DNA from: Planctomycetota bacterium | GTDB lineage: Bacteria; Planctomycetota; Planctomycetia; Pirellulales; PLA5 | Direction: 5' to 3' | DNA length: 64,000 nucleotides | NCBI GenBank assembly: GCA_003576845.1 | Contig: QEVJ01000036.1 | Location: 1 to 64,000 of the forward strand | Notes under the pieces: generated by a model | The model's database searches: none | What the model was told of the DNA's origin: nothing | Seen by the model: the letters and a program-made list of their open reading frames with translations, nothing else | Translations under genes and position numbers: made by a program | In this document: positions 46,719 to 55,802 of the stretch, piece after piece | Layout of the letters: each line of letters opens with the position of its first letter | Position numbering within the stretch: position 1 is the first letter of the stretch

Positions 46719-47396
46719 ATGTCTGAGCTTGCGGTTACGAACGTCACGAAGGAATACCCGACGCGGGCAGAGCCGCTGGTGGTGTTGCGCGGCGTTTCGC
46801 TGGCGGTGGCGGCGGGCGAGAACGTGGCGATTTTGGGGCCGAGCGGGTCGGGGAAGAGCACGCTCTTGTACATCTTGGGGACGCTGGAACGGCCGACCAG
46901 CGGAACCGTGACGATCGACGGGAGCGATCCGTTTGCGCTCGACGAGCCGGCGCTGGCGAAGTTTCGCAACACGGCGATCGGGTTCGTGTTTCAGGATCAT
47001 CATCTGCTGCCGCAGTGCTCGGTGCTGGAGAATGTGCTCGTGCCGACGATTGCGATTGGCGCGGCGGGGAAGGATGCGGTCGCGCGGGCGCGGGCGCTCT
47101 TGGACCGCGTGGGACTTGCGCATCGGCTGGAGTATCGGCCCGCGGAGTTGTCCGGCGGCGAGCGGCAGCGGGTGGCGATTGCGCGGGCGATGATCAACCG
47201 GCCGCGATTGCTCTTGGCCGACGAGCCGACGGGAAATCTCGACCGGACGACGGCGGCGGCGGTGGCGCGGTTGCTGCTAGAGCTTCCGCGCGAGGAGCAG
47301 ACGATGCTCGTCGTGGTGACGCATAGCTTGGAGTTGGCGGGGATGATGGGGCGGAGGTATGAGTTGGACGATGGGCGATTGGGGGCTGGGGGCTAG
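46719..47396 (+). CDS. LolD/MacB-type ABC transporter ATPase
   Basis: A 225-aa ATPase of the LolD/MacB/FtsE type, partner of the permease that starts 84 bp downstream. Walker A 'GPSGSGKSTLLYILG', Q-loop 'FVFQDHHLLPQCSVLENVL', signature 'LSGGERQRVAIARAM', Walker B 'RLLLADEPTGNLD', H-loop 'VVVTHSLE'. The 'FRNTAIGFVFQ' loop and 'DEPTGNLD' are characteristic of the lipoprotein-export or macrolide-export subgroup. Function inferred: release of lipoproteins or extrusion of a substrate across the inner membrane. The last four codons (GAGG) run into the G-rich tract. Confidence 0.93.
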   Translation: MSELAVTNVTKEYPTRAEPLVVLRGVSLAVAAGENVAILGPSGSGKSTLLYILGTLERPTSGTVTIDGSDPFALDEPALAKFRNTAIGFVFQDHHLLPQCSVLENVLVPTIAIGAAGKDAVARARALLDRVGLAHRLEYRPAELSGGERQRVAIARAMINRPRLLLADEPTGNLDRTTAAAVARLLLELPREEQTMLVVVTHSLELAGMMGRRYELDDGRLGAGG

Positions 47397-47475
47397 GGAC
47401 TGGGGACTGGGGAGGATTCGGGATTCGGGGGCAATGCGCGTTTCCCGCGCCCCTCGCCCCGCGCCCCTCTTGAAT
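47386..47475. repeat. G-rich / GGGATTC-type simple repeat tract
   Basis: GGGGGCTGGGGGCTAGGGAC, GGGGACTGGGGAGGATTCGG, GATTCGGGGGCAATGCGCG and GCCCCGCGCCCC blocks follow the ATPase 3' end. It belongs to the same class of tracts as 3102, 58690 and 63216. Confidence 0.7.
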
Positions 47476-47480
47476 TTGCC

Positions 47481-50400
47481 ATGACGTTCGCACAGCTCAT
47501 ACTTGCCGGGCTTTGGCAGCATCGACGGTTGAATGTCGCGGTTGCGCTGGGCGTGGCGGCGGCTGCGGCGGTGCTCTGTGGGGCGCTGGTCGTCGGCGAT
47601 TCGATGCGCGGGAGCTTGCGCGACATCGTGCTCGAACGCTTGGGGCGGATCGACCGCGTACTGGTCGTCGATCGGTTCTTTCGCGCGGAACTGGCCGACG
47701 ATTTGGCGCGCGAGGCGATGCTGGCGGAGCAAGAGGCTTCGGCGCTGGCGGTGCTGCTGCTCTCGGGGAGCGTCGAACATGCCGAAACGCATCGTCGGGC
47801 GAGCGGCGTGAACGTGCTCGGGTGCGACGAGCGGTTCTGGCAGTTGGGCGATCGCGCTGGCGAGACGAGGCTGCGGCCAACACGGATGCCGGGCGACGGC
47901 GAAGTCGTGATCAATGCGACGCTGGCCGCCGAGTTGGGAATTGGCGAGGAGCTGGACGGCGGGGCGAGCGCGATCGCGCCGCCGCGGCCGGAGGTGTTGC
48001 TCAGGTTGCCGCGGCAGCAGAACGTGCCGGCGGATAGTCCCTTGGGGCGGAAGACGGAAACGGTCGACACCGTGCGGCTCAAAGTGATCGAGGTTATCCC
48101 GACGGAGGGCTTGGGGCGGTTCTCGTTGCAGGCGAGTCAGCAAGACCCGCGGACGGCGTTCGTTTCGCCGGGGACGTTGCAGGCGGCGCTCGGCAAGCCG
48201 GGGATGGCGAACGCGATTCTGGTGGCGGCGAAGAATGAGACGGCGCACGTGGATGTGGCGGACGAGGCCCTCAAGCGGTCGCTCAAGCTGGATGCCGACT
48301 TGGGGCTGACGCTCAAGCGCGTCGAGCACCAGTACGATGGCGAAACGGTTCACGAGTATTTCGATTTGACGAGCGACCGGATGATGTTGCCGCCGGAGGT
48401 GGAGCAAGCGGCGATGGCGGCGTGGAGAGAGTACAAGCCGCAGCCGGCGCTGGCGTATCTGGCGAATTGGATTTCGGCGGACGGGGCGCGGGGTGCGGGG
48501 CGCGGGGCGCGGGAGACAGCGAGGATTCCTTATTCGGTGGTTGCGGCGGTGGATTCGGCGGCGGCGATTGGGCCGCTGGACGGGGATGTCGATGGGAAGG
48601 TGCTTGAGCCACTCGCGCACGATGAGATTGTGCTCAATAGCTGGGCGTTCGAGGATTTCAAGAAGCAGGGAGTCGACGTCCGGCCGGGCGATACGATTAC
48701 GCTCGAATACTTCGAGCCGGAGAGCACGCATGGCGAGGTGCGCGAACGAGACGTAAAGTTCAAACTCCGAGCAATCGCGCCGCTGGCGAAACGCGGCGAG
48801 CGGCCGCTGCGGACGAACGATCCCGACTTGACGCCGGAAGTGCCGGGCGTGACGGACAAGGAGTCGATCCGGAATTGGGACGCGCCGTTTCCTTACGACA
48901 GCGATCGCGTGCGGTCGCAGGACGATCGCTACTGGCGGGATTTTCGGACAACGCCCAAGGCGTTCGTGTCGCTCGCGGCGGGGCGCAAGCTTTGGTCGAG
49001 CCGGTTCGGCAACGCCACGTCGATTCGCGTGGCGACGCGCGACGCGGGCGGCAAGGAGATCGCGCTCGAAGCGCTGCGCGACGGCTTGCTTCGCGAACTC
49101 GATCCGGCGGCGCTCGGGTTCGCGTTTCGCCCGGTGAAGGAGCAGGGGCTCGCCGCGGCGCAGGGTACGACTTCGTTCGCGGGCTTGTTCCTCGGTTTCA
49201 GCATGTTTCTGATCGCGGCGGCGATGATGCTCGTCGTGATTCTGTTTCGGCTGGGCGTCGAGCAGCGGGCGAGCGAAGTGGGCGTGCTCTTGGCGGTCGG
49301 TTGGTCGGCGGGGCGCGTGCGGCGATTGTTGCTGGCGGAAGGTTTGGTTGTGGCGGCGGTGGGCGCGGTGTTGGGAACGGCATTGGGCGTGGGCTTTGCC
49401 GCGCTGATGCTGTGGGCACTAACGACCGTGTGGGTCGAGGCGATCGCCGCGCCGTTCTTGAAGCTGCATTACACGCCGACGAGCCTCATCGTTGGCTACG
49501 CGAGCGGCGTGGTGCTCGCGGCGCTGGGGATTGCGCTGTCGCTGCGAACGCTCGGCAAGCTGCCGGTGCGCGGGTTGCTGGCGGGGCGGGTGGCGCTCGA
49601 GCGGCCGCGCGCCCGGCGAAGACGGTGGGCGCAAATCGCTGCGGCGGGAATGATCGTCGCGGCGGCGGCATTGGGCGCGGCCGCGATCGGGCTATCGGGC
49701 GAGGCGCAGGCCGGGGCGTTTTTCGGCTCCGGGGCGCTGGTGCTCGCGGCCGGGCTGGTGTTCGTGTGGCAGCGGCTCAACGCGGACGCAGGCGGGTCGC
49801 TCATTGCGGCGGGCGCGGCGGCCGTGCCCAAGTTGGCGGTGCGGAACACCGCGCGGTCGCCCGGCCGGAGCACGCTGACGATCGGCCTCGTCGCGGCGGC
49901 GAGTTTTTTGATCGTGGCGATCAGCGCATTTCGGCTCGATCCGTCGCTCGACGGCGCGGGCGGGTTTCGACTGTATGCCGAAAGCGATCAGCCGCTTTAC
50001 TACACGCCGGCGACGCCCCAGGGACGCGACGAACTTGCGTTCTCGCCGGAGCAAAGCGACTTGCTGGCGAAGACGACGGGGATTGCGCTCCGCGTGCAGC
50101 GAGGCGACGACGCGAGCTGCTTGAACTTGTATCAGGCGGAGCGGCCGCGGGTCGTGGGCGTTCCGCCGGCGCTCGTCCGTCGCGGCGGTTTCCTGTGGGG
50201 CGGCTCTCTGGCGACAACGGACGCACACCTTGAGAACCCTTGGTTGCTGCTCGATGAGGCGTCGGCGGGAGAGTCGGATGCCGTGCCTGTGGTGCTCGAC
50301 GCGAACACGGCGACGTATAGTCTCAAGATCGGTTTGGGCGATACGCTCGCGCTCGACGACGGCCGCGGCGGCACGATCGACTGCCGCGTCGTGGCGCTCT

Positions 50401-50996
50401 TGAAGAACAGCATTTTTCAGGGGGACGTGCTGATGGCCGAGCGGCGGTTCTTGGAAAGCTTTCCCGAGACGAGCGGATATCGGCTGTTGCTCGTGGATGC
50501 GCCGGCGGAGATTGCCGACGACGTGAGCACGGCGCTGGAAAGCGTGCTGGGCGATTATGGAGTCGACGTCGAGCCGTGCGAGGAACGGCTGCGCGGGTTC
50601 ATGGCCGTGCAGAACACGTATCTGTCGACGTTTCAGAGCTTGGGCGGGCTGGGGCTGCTGCTCGGGACGTTCGGGCTGGCGGCCGTGCAGATGCGGAACG
50701 TGTTGGAGCGGCGCTCGGAGCTCGCGCTGCTGCAGGCGGTCGGATTTCGGCGGCGGACGCTGGCACAGATGGTGCTCGTCGAAAACGCCGCGCTGCTCGT
50801 GGCCGGTTTGGGAACGGGCGTCGTCGCGGCGGTTGTGGCCGTGTTGCCGCATTTCTTTGCGGGCGGGGCGGGCGTGCCGTGGGGAACGCTCTCGGCGATG
50901 CTGGGGGCGATTTTCGTCGTCGGATTGCTCGCGGGGATGTCGGCGGTGCGGGCAACGCTGCGGACGCCGGTTTTGGCGGCGCTGCGGGGAGAGTGA
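47481..50996 (+). CDS. Giant FtsX-type ABC permease
   Basis: A 1171-aa permease of the FtsX/MacB/LolCE class, about twice the usual length. Helix 1 is near residue 20 ('LNVAVALGVAAAAAVLCG'). A first periplasmic domain occupies residues about 45-560. FtsX helices follow at about 570-600 ('FAGLFLGFSMFLIAAAMMLV'), 620-660, and further helices near 690 and 730-770. A second extracytoplasmic domain lies around 820-1040, and the last FtsX unit is near 1055-1165 ('LGGLGLLLGTFGLAAVQMRN', 'LALLQAVGFRRRTLAQMVLV'). A stretch 'GARGAGRGARETARIP' near residue 335 is encoded by a GGGGCGC tract inserted in frame, and its loss would not harm the fold. Partner of the upstream ATPase. Confidence 0.88.
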   Translation: MTFAQLILAGLWQHRRLNVAVALGVAAAAAVLCGALVVGDSMRGSLRDIVLERLGRIDRVLVVDRFFRAELADDLAREAMLAEQEASALAVLLLSGSVEHAETHRRASGVNVLGCDERFWQLGDRAGETRLRPTRMPGDGEVVINATLAAELGIGEELDGGASAIAPPRPEVLLRLPRQQNVPADSPLGRKTETVDTVRLKVIEVIPTEGLGRFSLQASQQDPRTAFVSPGTLQAALGKPGMANAILVAAKNETAHVDVADEALKRSLKLDADLGLTLKRVEHQYDGETVHEYFDLTSDRMMLPPEVEQAAMAAWREYKPQPALAYLANWISADGARGAGRGARETARIPYSVVAAVDSAAAIGPLDGDVDGKVLEPLAHDEIVLNSWAFEDFKKQGVDVRPGDTITLEYFEPESTHGEVRERDVKFKLRAIAPLAKRGERPLRTNDPDLTPEVPGVTDKESIRNWDAPFPYDSDRVRSQDDRYWRDFRTTPKAFVSLAAGRKLWSSRFGNATSIRVATRDAGGKEIALEALRDGLLRELDPAALGFAFRPVKEQGLAAAQGTTSFAGLFLGFSMFLIAAAMMLVVILFRLGVEQRASEVGVLLAVGWSAGRVRRLLLAEGLVVAAVGAVLGTALGVGFAALMLWALTTVWVEAIAAPFLKLHYTPTSLIVGYASGVVLAALGIALSLRTLGKLPVRGLLAGRVALERPRARRRRWAQIAAAGMIVAAAALGAAAIGLSGEAQAGAFFGSGALVLAAGLVFVWQRLNADAGGSLIAAGAAAVPKLAVRNTARSPGRSTLTIGLVAAASFLIVAISAFRLDPSLDGAGGFRLYAESDQPLYYTPATPQGRDELAFSPEQSDLLAKTTGIALRVQRGDDASCLNLYQAERPRVVGVPPALVRRGGFLWGGSLATTDAHLENPWLLLDEASAGESDAVPVVLDANTATYSLKIGLGDTLALDDGRGGTIDCRVVALLKNSIFQGDVLMAERRFLESFPETSGYRLLLVDAPAEIADDVSTALESVLGDYGVDVEPCEERLRGFMAVQNTYLSTFQSLGGLGLLLGTFGLAAVQMRNVLERRSELALLQAVGFRRRTLAQMVLVENAALLVAGLGTGVVAAVVAVLPHFFAGGAGVPWGTLSAMLGAIFVVGLLAGMSAVRATLRTPVLAALRGE

Positions 50997-51019
50997 GGGG
51001 CGCGGGGCGCGGGGAAGAG

Positions 51020-51472
51020 TCAATGGCGAATCGTCGGCAGCATTAGGATTACCGCGATTCCTACGGCGGCGCAGAGGGCGATGAGTGTGGCGGCGAGCGG
51101 GGAGAGGCCGCCGAAGTAGATCGACGCGGCGACGAGGGCGGCGACGAGGACGATCGCCCGGACTTTGATGTGCGGGCGGACGCCGCGGTGTTCTTTCCAA
51201 TCGGCGAGCAGGCCGCCGACGAACCGCGAGCGCAACATGCGTTCGTGCATGGCGGGCCAGGATCGCAGCAGCAGGGCGCTCGTGACGAGGAGGAACGGCG
51301 TGGTCGGCAAGCCGGGCAGCACCACGCCGAGCATACCCAAAGCAAAACACACCGCGGCGAGAAACAGGTAGATCGCGCGGCGGAGCGGCGAAATCGGCGC
51401 GAGACGAAACTCGTCCACCGGGTCGAGCGGCGGACGGGTGCTGCGGCGTTGTCGTTCGACCGTTCTCATCAT
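51020..51472 (-). CDS. YbaN/DUF454-like membrane protein
   Basis: A 150-aa inner-membrane protein with four hydrophobic helices. 'LGMLGVVLPGLPTTPFLLV' and 'SRFVGGLLADWKEHRGV' match the DUF454 signature (G-x-x-L-P-G-L-P-T-T-P-F). Start MMRTVE at 51472 or 51469. Function unknown in the family. It is convergent with the giant permease (23 bp). Confidence 0.9.
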   Translation of the reverse strand: MMRTVERQRRSTRPPLDPVDEFRLAPISPLRRAIYLFLAAVCFALGMLGVVLPGLPTTPFLLVTSALLLRSWPAMHERMLRSRFVGGLLADWKEHRGVRPHIKVRAIVLVAALVAASIYFGGLSPLAATLIALCAAVGIAVILMLPTIRH

Positions 51473-51475
51473 TTA

Positions 51476-51499
51476 GCCCCCGGTAAATACACCGGGGGC
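51476..51499. repeat. GCCCCCGGTG hairpin, copy 3
   Basis: GCCCCCGGT-AAATAC-ACCGGGGGC, preceded by CATTTA, the reverse-complement orientation of the copies at 41366 and 44551. It directly precedes the DUF454 gene start (4 bp away), so it would lie in that transcript's leader. Confidence 0.8.
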
Positions 51500-51610
51500 A
51501 ATCCGCTCGATATTGAACAGAGGCCCAAGTCCATCGAGAAATCATAGCGAACGCGGCAAGCCCCGCCGCGAGAAACGATGGTTGGCCCGCCGCTATTTCG
51601 CATACAACCG

Positions 51611-52390
51611 CTACGACAGCAGCCCCTTGAAGTCGTCGAACTCGCGGCGGAGCGTGCGGGTTTCGTCGCGGAGCTCTTCGAGTTCGCGGCGGAGGGCTTT
51701 GATCTCTTCGCGAAGGGCGGCGGTTTCGGCGGCGGGAGGCGACGCAGAGAAAGGGGCGTGGGGCGCGGGACGCGGGGCGCTCGGCGCGGCCGCAGATTCG
51801 TCCGCGATACTCGCCCCGGCGTCGAAATTGCGAAACTCGGACTTGAGCCTCTCCATTTCGCTGTGCGTGTAGAGCGCGTGGGTCACGACTTGCCCGCGGC
51901 CTTCGGACGTGAGCGAAACGACGAGGCCCTTGGACGCGAGCGTCGCGAGGATCGGCTTGAGGGCGGCGACGTCGGCGATCGGCTCCATGCGGGCGGCGCG
52001 GCCGCGGAGCTCGCCGATCGTCTGCGCGCCGCGGAGGAGTAGCTCGGCCATCACGGCGAGTTCCGTTTTGTCGACGCCCATCCACTTGTACAAGTAGTGG
52101 CGATACTTGGCGACGCGGCCGTCGCCTTGCACTTCGCCGACCGCGCCCAGCTCGCGGAGCCGATCGAGCGAGTCCTGAACCTGCTCCGGCGAGAGGCTCA
52201 TCTCGGGATCGCGGTTGTTCTTCTGGTTCGAGCCGGTGCAGACGGCGTTGACCGTCATCGGGTAGGCGGTCGGAACCGTCTTGGCTTTTTCGACCAGCAC
52301 CCCGACGACGCGGCGGTCGATGGCCGAGAGCGGACGCCAGGCGGGAGTTTCGGTGGAGGCGGGCGCGGGATGGGTGGAGGTGCTGTCCAT
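51611..52390 (-). CDS. YceH-like (DUF480) protein
   Basis: A 259-aa protein of the YceH/UPF0502 family, two winged-helix units. 'LSAIDRRVVGVLVEKAKTVP' with 'YPMTVNAVCTGSNQKNNRDP' is the typical start, then 'LGAVGEVQGDGRVAKYRHYL' and 'MAELLLRGAQTIGELRGRA'. The C-terminal 80 residues contain a variable Ala/Pro stretch encoded by a GGGGCGC-type tract, then a coiled coil ('ALREEIKALRRELEELRDET', RTLRREFDDFKGLL). Function unknown, though the fold suggests DNA binding or regulation. Start ATG 52390 (MDSTSTHPAP). Confidence 0.92.
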   Translation of the reverse strand: MDSTSTHPAPASTETPAWRPLSAIDRRVVGVLVEKAKTVPTAYPMTVNAVCTGSNQKNNRDPEMSLSPEQVQDSLDRLRELGAVGEVQGDGRVAKYRHYLYKWMGVDKTELAVMAELLLRGAQTIGELRGRAARMEPIADVAALKPILATLASKGLVVSLTSEGRGQVVTHALYTHSEMERLKSEFRNFDAGASIADESAAAPSAPRPAPHAPFSASPPAAETAALREEIKALRRELEELRDETRTLRREFDDFKGLLS

Positions 52391-52547
52391 GCGGGATTGA
52401 GGATCGAGGATCGAGGGTTGAGGATTGAGGGGAGGATGCTGGCTCGCGCACGTGGTAACGGCCTGGTGCGGGGGAAACCTGCGGTCGGGCGGATGGCACG
52501 GTCGGGAGATCGTGCCATAACAGCGCGGAGTTGCCGACGAGACCCGA

Positions 52548-53898
52548 TTATCGCCGAATTGCGGGGCGGGCCAAGCCTGGAGTTCGGTACCGGCCGAGAA
52601 GGGTGATTGCCAGCGCCGCCGTGAAGAGTGTGGCGAGGGATGCCGGTTCGGGGACGGGTGCGGCGGTGGTTGGCGAGGCGGTGGAGAGTTCGCGCCGGAG
52701 CGTCATCAGGTCGAGGAGTCCGATTTGGCCGTCGCCGTCGAGGTCGCCTTGGGCGAAGCCGCCGGTCGCGTGCCAGTTGGCGACGAGCGTGGCGAGATCG
52801 GCGCGGGTGACCGTGCCGTCGAAGTTGACGTCGCCTTGGCGAAGCACGGTGAGCGTGACGTCGTTGGCCACGGCGCCGGCATCGAGATTCGCCTGGTAGT
52901 CGATCCGGACCGGCAGGTGCGCGGCGCCCCAATCGGCGATAAAGACGGTTCCTTGCGGCTTGCCGACGAACGTCGAGGCGTGCGGCGCGTTGCCGCTGAC
53001 TTCGAGCAGCGCGACCGACTGGCCGATCGTCGGGACGAAGTCGCCGGCAAAGCCCACGGACAGTTCGCCGGCGAGATTGGCCGATACCGCTTGAATTGCC
53101 GGGAGAGGATTTGCGGCGAACTGGCGGTGGAGGCTGCCGCTGGCGGTGACGCTGAACGTGCCTTCGACGTCGGCGATGGAGTTGCGTGGACCGAACGTCA
53201 TCGTTCCTTCGCCCGCGACGCCGCCGACGGTCAGATTGCCCGCGACGAACAGCCGTCCGCCGTCGACGGTGAGCGTGCCTGTGCCGAACGGTCCGCCGAC
53301 GGTGAGGTTGCGGCCGACGTGGGTTTCGCCGCCGGTCAGCGACGCGATGCCTTGGCCGCCGTCGCCGACGATCAAGTCGCGGCCGATGTTGAGCGTGCTG
53401 CGGCTGCGGAGTTCGCCGATGCCGCTGACGGCGAGACTCAGATCGCTGACCGGCGAGAGGATTTGGAGGCTCCCGCCGAGGATGTCGCCGGCCGATGGAG
53501 ACGAGTCCGCCGTCGACGCGGAGCGTGCCCTGGCCGTTGAGTCCGATGGCGTCGGAGCTAAGCGTGGTCGTGGTGACGAGCGAGCCGAACGTGCGGACTT
53601 CGAGCGTGCCGACGCCGCCTTCGCCGAGATTGAACGTCGAGATGGGCGGGACGAAGGAGTCGATGATGACCGTGCCGCCGCTATGGGCGGCGGTGCCGAT
53701 TTGAACGCGGTCGCCGGGATCGTTGACGCCGGGGACGCCGTTGGGGGTCCACTTCGAAGCGTCGGTCCAGTTGCCGGTGGCCGACGAGTTCCATTCGAAC
53801 TGGAGCGGCTCAGCGCGAGCCCAAGGCGCGGGCGCGAGACATCCCGCGGCGAGCAAAAAAGCGCGAGACCAAACGGACAAGCGGCGCAATGCCCCCAT
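52548..53898 (-). pseudogene. PEP-CTERM/dockerin repeat protein, one frameshift
   Basis: Start MGALRRLSVWSRAFLL (53898) gives a Sec signal, then 'FEWNSSATGNWTDASKWTPN', 'GGTVIIDSFV' and a stem of beta-helix repeats. At about 53490 the frame breaks; reading ATC-GGC-GGC-GAC (one C removed) restores the continuous sequence I-G-G-D-I-L-G-G, then 'LNIGRDLIVGDGGQGIASLT', 'HVGRNLTVGGPFGTGTLTVD', a dockerin ('GDVNFDGTVTRADLATLVAN', 'GDLDGDGQIGLLDLMTLRRE') and a PEP-CTERM tail ('VPEPASLATLFTAALAITLL'). Joined length about 450 aa. A single-base indel in an otherwise normal protein: recent mutation, phase variation or sequencing error. Confidence 0.8.
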
Positions 53899-54032
53899 TG
53901 CGGTGCTCCCTTGCGTCGGTGCGAAACGGTGCTGCGAAACTCAAAGACGACAGGCCAGTTCGCAGCATAGTCCCGCGGCAAGCGGATCGCAAGGAAATCT
54001 TCGGAATTCGCAGACGGACGGTTCCCCGCCGG

Positions 54033-54728
54033 TCACTTTGGCGATGAATCGCGATTTCCTTCGAGAAGCCGCTCGCTGACGATCCAGTCGTGCGGCTTGG
54101 CGGCGGAACGTTCGACCAATACGCGCACGACGGCGCGCGCGGATTCGCGCGTATCGCCGCCGACGTAGACGTGAACGGCGAAGCCGTCGAGATCGCGCAG
54201 CGCTTCGTGCCACGCGACGTGGACGCGGGCGACCTCGGTTCCGTGCAACGCTCGCAGGCGTTCGACGACAGGATCGCGCGCGAACTCGGCGAGGCGGTCG
54301 CGGGCTGTGGCGTCGTCGCGATAGCCGTCGGCTAGCGGGCGATCGGGCGCGAACCGCTGGTTTGGCGGGAGCGTCATTTGATGGGCGGCGCGGATGTCTC
54401 CCGAGAGCAGGCGTTCGACGAACGACGCGGCGAAGCGTTCGGCGGTGCGGCGCAATTGCCAGTACCGCGCGAGCGCGTAGGACGGCCCGGCCGCGAGCGA
54501 AAACAGCGCGAAGAGCAATCCGGCGCGAGCGAGGGCGAATCCCGCGAGCGACGGATCGCGGCGGATGCGGAGCATCGCGGCGGCGCAGACCGCGACGGCG
54601 ACCGCCGGGATCGCGACGGCAACCGGTGGAGCGACGAACACGATGAGCGACGCCACACCGAGGGCCAGGCCCGTCACGGCGAGGCGGCTGACCGGGCGGT
54701 ATTCGGGCGTGGAATCGGTGTCGTTCAA
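54033..54728 (-). CDS. Hypothetical two-helix membrane protein
   Basis: A 231-aa protein with two hydrophobic helices at about residues 18-55 ('LALGVASLIVFVAPPVAVAI', then AVAVAVCAAAML) and 65-85 ('ALARAGLLFALFSLAAGPSY'), similar to the DUF4190 arrangement but not certainly that family. After them an extracytoplasmic or cytoplasmic domain of 140 residues ('RRTAERFAASFVERLLSGDI', 'DGFAVHVYVGGDTRESARAV'). Resembles hypothetical planctomycete proteins with a DUF4878-like C-terminal fold. No known function. Confidence 0.65.
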   Translation of the reverse strand: MNDTDSTPEYRPVSRLAVTGLALGVASLIVFVAPPVAVAIPAVAVAVCAAAMLRIRRDPSLAGFALARAGLLFALFSLAAGPSYALARYWQLRRTAERFAASFVERLLSGDIRAAHQMTLPPNQRFAPDRPLADGYRDDATARDRLAEFARDPVVERLRALHGTEVARVHVAWHEALRDLDGFAVHVYVGGDTRESARAVVRVLVERSAAKPHDWIVSERLLEGNRDSSPK

Positions 54729-54926
54729 TGCCGCCGTCGCGCTTTGCGAATCGCCTCGACAGGAAAACCGAGCGCCGCGCCGTTACGAAACACCGCGGGA
54801 GGCGATCGCTTGCCGCGTTTGCCCCGCGATGGACAAGCGCGGGCCGAGAGATTCGCCACCGGCGATTTTATGCGAGCAGAGTCGACAACGCGAACGGCGA
54901 TACCGTTTGCTATGTCACAGAAGCGT

Positions 54927-55367
54927 TTAGTATTGCACCGAGGTCCAGCCGGGATGGAAGACGACGGCGGGGCCGCCGACGCCCGACCATTCGTAGGGAT
55001 ACGACGAATTGCCGGTCCACATCGGCGAGTAGGTGTCGTACCACGGGTTCGGCGAGGCGATGGGCCGCGAGTTCGAGTAGCCGAACCAGTTGCGCGATTC
55101 GATGCGCCGCTGGCGCTGGATGGCGCGGTATTCGGCGTTGCGGCGGACCGCTTCCTTCGGGTCGAGATAGCGCTTGCGTTCTTGCTCGTAGAGCCACGTC
55201 TGGACCGACGGGGCAGGCGTGCCGAGCGACGGCTCGATATCGCGGCGGAGTGTGTTGCGGACCGGCGGAGTCGGTTCCGGTGGGGTCGTGCCCTCGTCTT
55301 GAGCGTGGGCAACCGCGGCGGTCGCCAGCAAGGAAGCGAACGTGAACAGCAGCGTGTAGCGGGTCAT
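54927..55367 (-). CDS. Small secreted hypothetical protein
   Basis: A 146-aa exported protein: signal MTRYTLLFTFASLLATAAVA (cleavage near A-H-A). The mature part is rich in Arg, Tyr, Trp and Pro ('YLDPKEAVRRNAEYRAIQRQ', 'NSRPIASPNPWYDTYSPMWT', 'YEWSGVGGPAVVFHPGW'). No repeat or enzyme motif. The basic, aromatic content is typical of small planctomycete envelope proteins. Start ATG 55367; ribosome site GGGAGCC upstream. Confidence 0.7.
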   Translation of the reverse strand: MTRYTLLFTFASLLATAAVAHAQDEGTTPPEPTPPVRNTLRRDIEPSLGTPAPSVQTWLYEQERKRYLDPKEAVRRNAEYRAIQRQRRIESRNWFGYSNSRPIASPNPWYDTYSPMWTGNSSYPYEWSGVGGPAVVFHPGWTSVQY

Positions 55368-55454
55368 GGACTCGGCTCCCTGGCGGGCGTGGAGGTGATG
55401 GAACGGAGTGCTCGGTGTCGCGACGCGGCGTGCGATCGGATCAAACTCGCGGAT

Positions 55455-55514
55455 GTCAGGCCGGCGCGGAATCACTTTATTGTCGTGGTGCGTCCTGCGC
55501 CGCTTGGCCTGACC
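55455..55514. repeat. 60-bp GTCAGG..CCTGAC hairpin repeat, copy 3
   Basis: GTCAGGCCGGCGCGG ... CTGCGCCGCTTGGCCTGACC, about 59 bp. Ends are identical to the copy at 28379, with a different middle of about 30 bp. It lies in the gap between the small secreted protein and the giant cytochrome gene. Confidence 0.8.
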
Positions 55515-55802
55515 TACTCGGATTCGATTCGGGGCAATGCCAGCACTGCCGGCGGCGCGGCGACGGGCGCGCATCCGCTAACATCGGAATCGGTTGTCAA
55601 AGCGGTCGGAGTTTAACGGCAGTGGACGCCGGCATCGCGACGTTCCGTCCACCGCAAAGCCGCGAAGAAGCAAACGGGGAAGCGAGAGAAGGTGGGAAAG
55701 GCGACGTCGACGGTTTTCGGCCGAACGCTGCGTTGGCGGCGGCTGCGCTATTCCACGCGTCGGCGGCCGTGCGCGGCGTTGCATCCACGCGCGTGATTCG
55801 CG

